64,000 nucleotides of DNA from Lindgomyces ingoldianus (lineage: Eukaryota > Ascomycota > Dothideomycetes > Pleosporales > Lindgomycetaceae), in the NCBI RefSeq assembly GCF_010093535.1, contig NW_022985199.1, forward strand, positions 186,001-250,000. The letters run 5' to 3'. The position numbers and the translations under genes were made by a program. The notes under the pieces are model-generated. The model saw only the letters and a program-made list of their open reading frames with translations, had not been told where the DNA came from and searched no databases. Below, in pieces: positions 22,488 through 32,264 of this stretch; the first letter of the stretch is position 1, and each line of letters opens with the position of its first letter.

Positions 22488-25400
22488 ATGGCGCCTCGAG
22501 TGAGAGTCAACATGGTGAGCGACGATGCCGACCACAGCTACCCGGAATCATCACCCGATCCGCTTGCAATGTCAGTCAACAGCAACAAAGAGTCAAAGCC
22601 GGAACGCAAATCTTCACGCGCCGCGAAAGCACCTCTCGCATCGAGCTCGCCCAACAAACAAGCTCGCCGACCAAGCATCACTGAACAGTTGCTAGAATTC
22701 TCGTCCCCTTCCAAGTCAATGGTTATGAATACGGGACGACCTGGCGGTGCAAGCCCATGGCGCATCAAGGTCACAGTGGAGGCAGAACCAGGAAGCGGCT
22801 CAGAGAACGGTAACATGGAGTCGCCGACTGTCAAGCACGTGACGCGAACACGAACTAAAACAACAACTGTTCCATTGAAAGATGCGGACGATGCTTCTCC
22901 AGTCAAGCGCCGTGGCAGACCAAGGAAGTCGGAGACTACGGCTAGCCTAAAGCCAAAATCGAAGCGCAGCGGGACTCCAGTCCGAAGAAGGTCAAAACCA
23001 AGGAAATTAGATGTCGGTGCTGCCGATATAAGTGCTGCCGATTCATTAACGGATGCCGCGCCCAACAAACGAAGGGGACGTCCGAGAAAGAGCGTTCAGC
23101 CTAAACGAGACGAGACATTCTTCGTGAATGAGCAGCCATTGCAGTCCCAGTTAGAACCACCAACCGCTCAAATTCCGCCCACCCGCTCTGAGGAGCCCGA
23201 ATCTGAGCCCCAGGAAGAGGCGCCAGCAATTTCAACTATTCGTGCAACTCGGCAGGATTCCACTCCTCAATTAGAGATTCCTATCGTCCAGACTACCCGT
23301 GCAAGCCCTCAGGAGCCACAGCCGAAGCCGGACCCCAACCCAACCCTCAAGATACCTCATTTCCTTGCACTCAAAACCACCCTTGCACCAAGGAGCCGGG
23401 GAACGCCGGCCCCAGAGGAGTATAACGAGCCCACTGTTTCCATACCTCGAACAACCGAGCTCTCCGACAAGATTCGCGCGCGAAGGTCAACACCCGCAGC
23501 GAAAGGTCGAGTTATCCTAGAAGACTCGTCTGACGATGAAAACGCTGGAGTCCACACGCCATCCGGTACCGACGAGGAGGGAGCAGCGACCGATTCGCAC
23601 GAAGTGGCCAACCGGAAGCAGGCAACGCGTCAACATAAAAGCAGTATGCTAGTTAGAGAACAAGAGTTTGACGATGACGACGATGACGACGACGAACAGT
23701 TCAACGATATGACAATATATGCGTTCGGTGAAGGCAATACCAAGATGCTCGACGATACGACAGTTCTCGAAAGTGAAAATTTCAGCATGGTATCAGTTGA
23801 TTCCTTACCGAGCGGCAAAGGTTTAAGCAGCCTAATAGAAGAACAATTAGATTACACGAAGCCAGCCGCGAAATCTTATCATTCCATCCTCAATGAATCC
23901 CAGGTTCAACTACCATTAGCGGCACCCCGGCACTTCCGCAGCAGCCCTCTACCCCAAAGGGGAGCATCTCCAGGTCCTTCCTCTACTGCGTTGAGACCCC
24001 AAGCCCGCTCTTCTTCCTTTGGTCCTCCGCCACGATACCACACACCAACTGTTGAATCGCGATCTCCATCCAATCCACCTGCAATCGAGCCAAGTCAACT
24101 TTCTCTTAAGGACGCGGAAACTCCCAAGCTTGCCAAAGTGGTGAAAGCTGGAATTGCGCTTCAGGGCCTCTTGGATCCAGCCCGCATCACTCCAAAAGAA
24201 GAGTCTTCTGAGCAGGCCTTAGGGAAGCGGAAAGATCGTCTAGACGATCTTTTCCGAGGATTCAGCGAAGGAACTAGAAGGGAGCTTCAAGCTGGACTTC
24301 GCTTAGGAGAACAATTGGCAAGGCAGAGTCAGGAGCGAGACGTGAAGAGGGGTTCTTCTCCGGCTTTACCCACTCCATCCAAGACACTCCTGTCTGGAGA
24401 TGCACAAGATGACGTCTTTAAACCATCTTCGAAACACCGCCAGTCACGTCTCCTCACACCGGAAGATCAAGGCGACTATACACTTCCGCTTCCTCTGCCT
24501 ACGAAGGATGCCGATATCGAGTATCCATCTCTGAGAGTGACCGCCCATTACAGTCATCTTGTCAGTCCTGCCCGGAGCGAGGATGAAATGAGTTGGCGAG
24601 TCGACACACCCCCTGCCCGGTTAGGTAGCAGCGGATGCAAACATTTGCTTACCACAAGCAACGAGGAAGGGAAACTGCACCACGGACAATCTGTTCTTGC
24701 TGTTCCTGGCGAACCTCAGGAAGAAGACTACTCTGACGTTTGGCAAGAGGAGGCCAGTCGATCTCCAGACCTGCCTTCTTACAACGACGGCTCCCCAGAA
24801 TATGAATCCGAAAATACTCCTCAGCTGCAAGACCTGTTTACAAATGATGATAGCTTGGTCAAACCCGCACGAAGCAAGATTCCAAAGACGTGGCGCCGAA
24901 CGAGCTCGAGTGACTTCAACTACAGTGATGAAGCTGATGAGGAAATTTCTTATTCTCCAGTAGCCAGGGAGCAAGAGGAGCATCCGGCTGCAAAGCCTGT
25001 AGATGAGAGCAAGGAGAAGCCTCTAGAGCTAGCTATTCCTAAGAAGCAAGAGGTTGAAGATGAAGGAAATTATAGTGAAGCCAGCGACGACACAGGCATG
25101 TTCTTCCAATGTAACCTTCCTAATATCTTCAAAAAGAAGTCCGAAACTAGGCTTCGAGATACGAGGGGAGGTAAAGTAGATCTCTCACTACTGCTAGGTG
25201 AAGGGGACAGCCTAGTCCCGGAATCTTCACCGGCAGTGAAATCGCCACAGCCAATCCAGCGAAATATTTTCAAGAACGTGCCATCTCACTTCACGGGATT
25301 CCAAGCTTCACCTGCCAGAAGCAGCCCGCTGAGATATGAAATGGAGATCCAAGGGCCGGAGCAGAGCTATGACCAGAGTATAGATAGATCGGCCTTTCAA

Positions 25401-26381
25401 CCCAGTTCACCATTCCGCACTCAGGTAGACGATACCATGGGTTCTGATGTCCAGCAGTTACGACAGGAAATGGAAGGTCACACTGACTCGAGTCTTCGGC
25501 ACCTGCGCGAGGAAGCGGACGCGCATGCCCACGCATACGAACCCCAAGACCGCACGCTACACGAAATCGAGGAAGTGACGGAGCCTTCACACACCCAAGC
25601 AACGGAGATGCTTCCATTGTCTCCGCCACAAGCAATTGAAGGCAGTGTCCTCGTTCCTAAGCGTGTTTATCCCCCGCTATTCGGCGATGCGAAGTCTGCT
25701 GCTGTTTCACGAGGACACTCACCCACAAGGCGCACAGTCCGCAAACCCGTCGAGACGAAAATCTACAAGTCTATCGAGACACCAACAGTCTCCGTCAGTC
25801 CTACTGTAGAAGAAGGGCCCATCGGTATCTTCAACCGCCTCACCTCGACGCTCTGGAGCGCGTTAGGAGCTCCCGCACCCCCACCACCCCATCCTGCGGC
25901 AGCCAAATTCGACCCTTTGCCGAAAGTCGAACCGTGGACGAAGACACATTACAAAACCCTCGACGCCCTCTACCAACTCCACAAAAACCAACCCACACTC
26001 TTTGCCCCCGCCTCAACCAACACATCCAACACAAACAACACAGTTCTCACATCATTCCTCACCACCAACAAACAATACCCCTTCATCGGCGCCAGGTTCT
26101 GCAGCTGGGGCTACAGCGTGCGTATGACGGAGCCGCTGATCGTTCTGTGTGCTGTGTTTATGCAACTGTTGAAATTAAACGATATAGCTGAGTATGAGCG
26201 CGCGACTGGCAAGAATATTGAGCTCGGGGATTGCAACCCGGGGGATTCGGGTACGGGGATTGATGCGTTGTGTGTGGCGACTAGGTTGGCGAGTGTGGTT
26301 ATGGGGGAGGCATTGAGGAGGGATGAGAAGAGGGGACAGAAGGTTAGGAGGGAGGGTGGATTGGTGATTGAGTGGCCATAG
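22488..26381 (+). CDS. large AT-hook DNA-binding protein
   Basis: Single exon, 1297 aa, from the first ATG of the frame (MAPRVRVNMV). Two canonical AT-hooks lie at about 140-148 and 194-202 (KRRGRPRKS in both), with a weaker RRRSKPRK at about 167-174. They bind the minor groove of AT-rich DNA. A conserved WRIKVTVEAEPG segment precedes them. Most of the rest is disordered, rich in Ser, Pro, Glu, with an Asp run (about 395-402) and many SP/TP sites. The only clearly folded part is the last about 130 residues, from the LTSTLWSAL helix through PFIGARFCSWGYSVRMTEPL to the end, which I do not recognise as a named domain. A chromatin role is inferred from the hooks. The gene shares a promoter region with the YEN1 resolvase. 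Confidence 0.85.
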   Translation: MAPRVRVNMVSDDADHSYPESSPDPLAMSVNSNKESKPERKSSRAAKAPLASSSPNKQARRPSITEQLLEFSSPSKSMVMNTGRPGGASPWRIKVTVEAEPGSGSENGNMESPTVKHVTRTRTKTTTVPLKDADDASPVKRRGRPRKSETTASLKPKSKRSGTPVRRRSKPRKLDVGAADISAADSLTDAAPNKRRGRPRKSVQPKRDETFFVNEQPLQSQLEPPTAQIPPTRSEEPESEPQEEAPAISTIRATRQDSTPQLEIPIVQTTRASPQEPQPKPDPNPTLKIPHFLALKTTLAPRSRGTPAPEEYNEPTVSIPRTTELSDKIRARRSTPAAKGRVILEDSSDDENAGVHTPSGTDEEGAATDSHEVANRKQATRQHKSSMLVREQEFDDDDDDDDEQFNDMTIYAFGEGNTKMLDDTTVLESENFSMVSVDSLPSGKGLSSLIEEQLDYTKPAAKSYHSILNESQVQLPLAAPRHFRSSPLPQRGASPGPSSTALRPQARSSSFGPPPRYHTPTVESRSPSNPPAIEPSQLSLKDAETPKLAKVVKAGIALQGLLDPARITPKEESSEQALGKRKDRLDDLFRGFSEGTRRELQAGLRLGEQLARQSQERDVKRGSSPALPTPSKTLLSGDAQDDVFKPSSKHRQSRLLTPEDQGDYTLPLPLPTKDADIEYPSLRVTAHYSHLVSPARSEDEMSWRVDTPPARLGSSGCKHLLTTSNEEGKLHHGQSVLAVPGEPQEEDYSDVWQEEASRSPDLPSYNDGSPEYESENTPQLQDLFTNDDSLVKPARSKIPKTWRRTSSSDFNYSDEADEEISYSPVAREQEEHPAAKPVDESKEKPLELAIPKKQEVEDEGNYSEASDDTGMFFQCNLPNIFKKKSETRLRDTRGGKVDLSLLLGEGDSLVPESSPAVKSPQPIQRNIFKNVPSHFTGFQASPARSSPLRYEMEIQGPEQSYDQSIDRSAFQPSSPFRTQVDDTMGSDVQQLRQEMEGHTDSSLRHLREEADAHAHAYEPQDRTLHEIEEVTEPSHTQATEMLPLSPPQAIEGSVLVPKRVYPPLFGDAKSAAVSRGHSPTRRTVRKPVETKIYKSIETPTVSVSPTVEEGPIGIFNRLTSTLWSALGAPAPPPPHPAAAKFDPLPKVEPWTKTHYKTLDALYQLHKNQPTLFAPASTNTSNTNNTVLTSFLTTNKQYPFIGARFCSWGYSVRMTEPLIVLCAVFMQLLKLNDIAEYERATGKNIELGDCNPGDSGTGIDALCVATRLASVVMGEALRRDEKRGQKVRREGGLVIEWP

Positions 26382-28010
26382 GCGCGGCGGAGACCTTTAC
26401 TGGCATGGAGGGTATGGAAGAGTTGTGCTTATATAATACTTACCTTTTGCGTTCTCTGGGGGCGGGTGGGAAAATGGGAGTTGGCGCCGTTCTCGGTTCT
26501 AGAGTGAAGTAAAATTTTGGGTTTTGGAGTCCCGGTTGGCTAAGACGATGTATGAGTGTGATACCTGGCTATTGGTTTATTCAATTTATTGGAGTCTTCT
26601 TGGCCTTGGGGCTTCCAGTCTTGGTGTGATGTGATGTGTGTGTTTGAGAGACGTGGTTGTGCGGGACTGTGTCCCGTAAACTATTTCCCACATGGTTTTT
26701 TTCTCGGGTGCACCTTGTCACCTAAAGTAGAACATGACATGTACAATCTAGGGCAAAAGCATACATCCTATTAACGCGCACCTTAAATCCTGAGCTGAGA
26801 GGAAGTGCAATCGGCCGTTCCTTCCATTGAACACACCAAGCAACGCTTTTTTGCAGCTTTGTAACTTGGTGACGTTTAGACACTTTCACCGCCTTCTACA
26901 GAATGTTATCATATAACGTGGAGCTTAATTGTAGTAGACTCTGTCTATCACACCCCGAGCTAGAATTAAGGCAATTGTGGACAGACCCGCCAGAGAACAA
27001 GCAACTGGATACAGTGTACACAATGACAAACCATGATGCTCGTCTTGACGGGATTTCATGTATTGCGAAGCTTTGCCAGAAGAAGTGTCGGTTTGCTTGT
27101 TGATCTCCTCCCTTCCCCATACCTGAACCGCCCTTCCTACAGCCTCCCTGCAGTCTGCCCACACTATCTCCCACTCTGCACACCTTCCAGAACTCTTGAC
27201 AGCGGCGTACCTGATCGCCTGTCTGGCTATATCTCTAAGAGGAATAAAGTAGGAACAGGACGGTATGCCCATTATTTTGCAATTGCCAGTTCTTGGCCTT
27301 ATGAGCACTATTACAAATTCTCTCTAGTTACAATATGAAGATATGGAAGAGTCTCTACGAGATGTAGAAAGTATCCCAACTGAAGATTAGATTCTGCAAC
27401 AGAAAGCCATCTCTAAAAACAAGTGCTTAAGAGGCTTAAGGTTGTTCCTTTAGACAAAGCCGCTTATTCTTATACAACAATTAGCCTTTCGAAACATTTA
27501 TTCTAGACTCTAAAACTTGGTTGTGATAAACAAACAATAGACAACTTGAAAAGAAAGGCATGCCGTTCAGTAACTCGCATACCTAAGCGTTGCGTGCAGG
27601 GCACCGCTATCTGTCTGCTCAGGCTGCCAAATCTATGATTATTTCATGTGAAGTTCCATGCTGAGCTGAGACAAACTGAGACTGAGCGGGTGTCTGAGTC
27701 TTGAGCAAATCTGGACACAAAATCCGTATTTGAAGAGTGGTTTTCGGCGAACTCCCCCCAAAACACCAGCCAAACATCCTCAAGCCCGGGGACATTCCCT
27801 CCCAAATAAGGTACGACTAATTTACTACATTGAGCTACATTAGCTTAGACCAAATGTATTAGTGATGGTTGTTTTTGCTGATTCATTGAGGAGCTCTCTA
27901 ATCCTCAGATTCAACGAAATCGCCGAATGTCCTCTTCTTTACGCGAATAAAAGAAGTATCTGGGATACCGTGGGATTGGTGAAGATTCTGGAGAAATTTG
28001 AGTTCTGTTG
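26382..28010. other. gene-poor stretch after the AT-hook gene
   Basis: 1.6 kb with no supported gene. The first part is 3' flank of the AT-hook gene; the rest is moderately AT-rich with no domain-bearing frame. Confidence 0.4.
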
Positions 28011-30292
28011 TTAAGTCCTTCCGTCACACGCTGGGTGCGGGCACATAACCGGACCGTTCGGCCACTGCTGTATATGACGGTCAAAATGGCTCTAATTGAT
28101 TATCACCAAGGCAAAAAGGGCAGGTTTTGCCAAGTAGTACAAGGCCGAATCGGACGATGCTACTGCAGAATAAATCGAGTTCGTCAAGATATTTAAGGCA
28201 GTGAGCGTTCCAATCCTAGAGTTCAAGTACCATTTAGCACACTCAAAGCAGTACTCCGCAGCGCCTGGCCGATGGGTGTCAAGCCATTTCATTAAGCGAC
28301 CAACATGTGAAAAGAATGATCGCTGGGTCGCTAACAAAATAGCGCAATTATGCTCCGGGAGATTCTTTGGGTCGTAATGTCTATTTCAAGTCACTTGGGT
28401 AATATCTAAATCAGGTAATCCACATATAGTTTCCAAAAGGGGTCACGTTCAGGATTTGCTCTAGAATGTAGAGTCTATGCCGTGCGGGTTTCGCCATTCG
28501 CATCAACGGGTCAACGGCGTCCTAGAAAGATGTGTCTTTCTTAACCCAGAAGCTTCGATAGCATGGGCCATCGCTTTGTCGTACCGCAACAGCAATCGGA
28601 AACAGCAATCGGAGGTAGCGAATTTGGTGTTGGCTGGGTTTGAGAGTTGACGTTTATCAGAAGATTGACAGTCTGGCGTTCGACATCTGATGTCTCTTCG
28701 TTTTGACTACTCGCCAGGTAATGAGGCTGCCTTGCTTCGTGAAATTTGTTTTGTTGACACTTTTCGATTATTGATTTTCTGAAATCCCGGAAGGGCTACT
28801 TGCATATCTGCAATCTTTGCTTCCGTTACGATGTGGTTCAAGCTAGAAAGGGATTAGCCTTTGCGAGAGGAAGTATCCATATCTCGCGTGTATCCCGCTG
28901 CGCTTACGAGGTTGGCAATTCAGCATCTTGAGATTTTCCTTGCAGTGCATTCTGCACATCGATGTTGACATTCCGGGTGATACGCTCGGTACGTCCTATC
29001 GTTGATATGGCCCAGGAACTGTCTTTCCTTGGCTGCAGATATATGGTCTGAGTAGCGTTAAATAAATTAGGAATTGGAGTGCAAGGTAACCGACTATCAA
29101 CTCTGTAGGCAAACCCTCACCGAAAGGCACAGGGAGCGATTCTTTCACGGTATCCGGCACACTCACCCAAAGCCCCAACACACTTTGCGATTGAGTCGCC
29201 CGTCATTAAATTGTCAGATATGTTGAAAGCTTCCCTTTGCGTATAATCGACAAGCTTTTCATTTCCTCTTTGACTCTAAACACGGGGATTCCCTGATGCG
29301 GAAAAATCCCTTAATGCAATGCCCGATGCGCTCTTCTAGGCCACAAAACCATCGCCCAGAAGAGCCATTGCGAGTGAATGTACAACCGGACAAACACACC
29401 GGTTGTCAATGTCTTCTCGCAACGTGACAGATTCCCTAAGAGGTTAGTCAGCAAAGCAGCCTGGCTAGGGCGGCAAAGTGCAACCTACATGTTGCTGTCT
29501 ATATTTTGATGGCTCTTCCGGAATCTGAGGTGAATGGATAGCACGTAAATGAGACTGCCGTCTTTTCGTGTCAAAGTGAGGCCAACTTCTCTGTAGGTAA
29601 GGCCTTCACCAGACTCGCGATGTTGCGTGAATTCCACTATCTCGCTAGGGCAAAGGCCATAATTAGCCATGAGTATGAGAGAAAACAACAGTTGGTCCAG
29701 TCCAACATTCGGGGATGCTTGTAGCAGTACCCATCGCATGGTCACATGGAATACAAGATTGCTTGAACATCAACCAGAAATGCAACCGGGTTTTGCTTCT
29801 GTCTCTGACAAGCCCCCTCCTTTAGGCCAAGTCTCCGTATTTAATGTCAGAATGTTACTAGCTTGCGTTTAACATTTGCCCTTCTACGTACAGCATTCAT
29901 ATAGTCGCACTCTTGTGGGTTATGAATGTGCGTCAGTCGGGACACACGCTTAACGGCTCCTCTCAACCTGTTCCACTCCTTTAGAAGAGTGAAAATGCTT
30001 AGTTTCTTCTCGATTTTCCCATGGCTTTTTGGAATTCGCCAAAGTAAAAAGCACTCTACGATGTCGAGAGTAGGCGCTCGTTGAAATGTGTATTCGCCCT
30101 CCGGTAACAGGATGTCCATGTCGGCAAAGTCTAGGAAACGTGAGATAACTGGAGGCCAAGGAAGGCACGAGCTTACCCGTTCCAGTTCCTGACAAGCTGG
30201 CCAAAAGCTTTGCGGTCATAATTGTCGACCTGCTCTGGTGGAGAGATGCCGGGCTGTGTTCGAGTGTTGAATCTAGTTTTCAATTGCTCCAT
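28011..30292 (-). pseudogene. frame-broken DUF3435/FluG-domain tyrosine recombinase relic (Starship captain-like)
   Basis: Reading right to left, pieces of one protein appear in order but in different frames. A start region (30292-30180, PPEQVDNYDRKAFGQLVRNW); an N-terminal helical region (30119-29847, with VECFLLWRIPKSHGKI and LKEWNRLRG); a frame holding VDVQAILYSM followed by a stop; the core (29745-29485, LILMANYGLCPSEIVEFT then REVGLTLTRKDG and LSIHLRFRKSHQN); and a C-terminal part (28337-28011) with the Cys/His segments CFECAKWYL, CPFCLGDNQLEP and HFDRHIQQWP plus MCPHPACDGR. This order matches DUF3435 proteins, the recombinases that head Starship elements. Frameshifts and stops (for example TGA after LVTF near 29850) argue for a dead copy. 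An intron-rich live gene is less likely because frame changes occur without splice signals. Confidence 0.7.
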
Positions 30293-30642
30293 AGTGTTGA
30301 GTGGTCGGCGGGAAGCACGAGTTATGCCTGGAATTTAAGCACACTTGAAACCATTTAGAACCTAAAGTCGAGGGGATTAGTAGAGGTATGGAAGGACCCA
30401 TGGAGGGCCAGCGTTAACCCCTACCCAACCCCAAGCGCGCTCATCCGGCTTGGGTAACGCACCATGCGTGCAGTTCTCCATGGCCTATGCCGCACCGCGT
30501 GTTTGATGTTGCTATAAAGAAGTCAAAATAGGAAGTTAGAATATGAATTATAAAACCATTAGTTAGAAAAATTGCATGCCACCGTAGACATCTTAACCGG
30601 TATCCAAGGATAGGAAGCAGATATAAAAAACATTTCAAGAAC

Positions 30643-30648
30643 AAAAAA
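30643..30648 (-). terminator. RNA polymerase III T-run terminator
   Basis: Six T residues on the minus strand, 14 nt after the 3' end of the tRNA-Pro gene, fit a Pol III terminator. Confidence 0.7.
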
Positions 30649-30661
30649 GTGAATTCTATTT

Positions 30662-30749
30662 GGGCTCCGCCGCGATTCGAACGCGGGGCCTCCTGCAGAT
30701 TTGAGATTGATCACCCAAAGCAGGAATCATACCACTAGACCACGAAGCC
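30662..30749 (-). tRNA. tRNA-Pro (anticodon TGG) with intron
   Basis: 88 nt. The acceptor stem pairs GGCTTCG with CGGAGCC, followed by discriminator C73, usual for eukaryotic tRNA-Pro. The anticodon stem CCTGC/GCAGG holds loop TTTGGG with anticodon TGG; a 16-nt intron (TGATCAATCTCAAATC) sits one base 3' of the anticodon, the canonical eukaryotic position. The T arm is CCGCG-TTCGAAT-CGCGG (internal B box), and TGGTCTAGTGG in the D arm serves as the A box. It lies 370 bp from the recombinase relic. Confidence 0.95.
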
Positions 30750-31044
30750 TTTGAATTGAATGATGAATTAACCATTTAGATAGTTTATATCTAAACTATT
30801 GACATAGGAAGAAAAAATTTGGAGTCAGAAGTGAAGCGGGGCTGAGGGCACGGTACATATTTTGCTGAGGCAGGCACGCGCTGGCGGACAAAAATACCCC
30901 GCGCACCAAAACAACCACATCGCACCTGTACAACGTCCCAACACCAGTATATTTCAGGCTCTAATTAATTAAGGCAATAGCTAAATAAGAAGATCAATTA
31001 CCCTATGGTGCTCTAAAAATAAATAAAGGTTTGCGGTCCAACTA

Positions 31045-31460
31045 ACTAAGCACATAAAAGTTGCAAATATACTCTTTTACTCCAAGGAGGATGTCTTTCG
31101 ACACTTCGGTGTAGGCAATATAGTCTAGACCTAGAAGAAAACAATAACCTGCAGGAATGCTTTCACTGTTCCTTATCTCTTGACCTTGCTCTCATCAAGG
31201 ATCGCTACCAGCTAGTTAAAGACTATGTTGAGAAGTTCTTTACTAGGAAAAGCAAGAGTCTTAAGAACTAGCGCTTAAATGATAGTTTAAAGTCTCCTAG
31301 AAGTCTCTGAAGAATCTAGTACACTCCATACCTCAACGGCTTGAGGATGTGATATAAAAACGATGGCCAAATAGCTGGGTATTCAACTCCAGCTGTATAT
31401 ACACAGAAATAGCCAAAACCGAGGCCTCTGCAGGCTCACCATACCGTCGAAACATGGACT
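31045..31460 (+). mobile_element. decayed transposon relic with helix-turn-helix motif
   Basis: A stop-riddled frame reads VANILFYSKEDVFRHFGVGN, then a stop and SRPRRKQ. This resembles the N-terminal helix-turn-helix of fungal DDE-transposon proteins (pattern S-x-x-DVFR-F-x-V followed by a basic RR segment). Many TAG/TAA codons and AT-rich flanks (30955-31080) fit RIP-like decay. Family assignment rests on this motif only. Confidence 0.45.
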
Positions 31461-32264
31461 TGTATAAAGCTTAGAGCCTGCTTTACAGCCTTGATTTAGC
31501 TCAATCTCGAAATCGTGAGAACTGTTAAAAAAACCCTTATTTGTCTGAGGGTTTGTGCGGTGCGGTTGTTGGTAGAAAAACCTCAGGACATTTTCTTAGC
31601 GAGAAAACCTCAACGCAAGAGTCATACGAACTAACTTAACCATGAAAGTTATTGCGCGAGTACCAAGGCTATTAGGCATTGATACTAGTTGAACTCATCT
31701 TCGCAACGAAGAACCTTGCACACAGTGATTTTCATTGCTGGCTGGATTCTGGATGATGAATAAGCAATTTCTCCAGAATACTCAGTTCGACTAAGAAGGA
31801 GAGATGTAGGGGGGGGATGGGATCCGTGTCACCATGTTCGCCCTTGTAGCTTTGTAGCCTTGCAGCCTCGGGATCACGCAGATGCCTGAAGGAGCATTCA
31901 AAGAAAACACAGTAGCCCGTTTAATAGGAGAAATCCCCAGAGTGGTGCCTAGGTGGCAGGGAAGCGGAGGTTCATCAAAGATCGTATATAAGACTCTCGT
32001 GTACTCTACCTGATTCTGAGTATTCTCCACCGTCTCCTCTCGAATTCATCCCCTCTTCGTGATTCCATTAGCTCCGCACTTCAATACTTCGCTCCAATAC
32101 AGAGCACTTTATACCCAGCACTAATACCTAACACCGCAATACCTAGCAGCCCAATAGCGCTATTGTTTTTACCTTTGAGATGAACCGATATACTCATTCA
32201 GAATCTTTGACGATTCTGCTGATATATTAGCGTGAGATTTGTTGAATCTGTCTTCAACGGGTAC
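31461..32264. other. intergenic, no supported gene
   Basis: It holds the 3' flank of the 602-aa protein gene on the minus strand and the end of the relic region. No RNA gene or exon seen. Confidence 0.4.
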
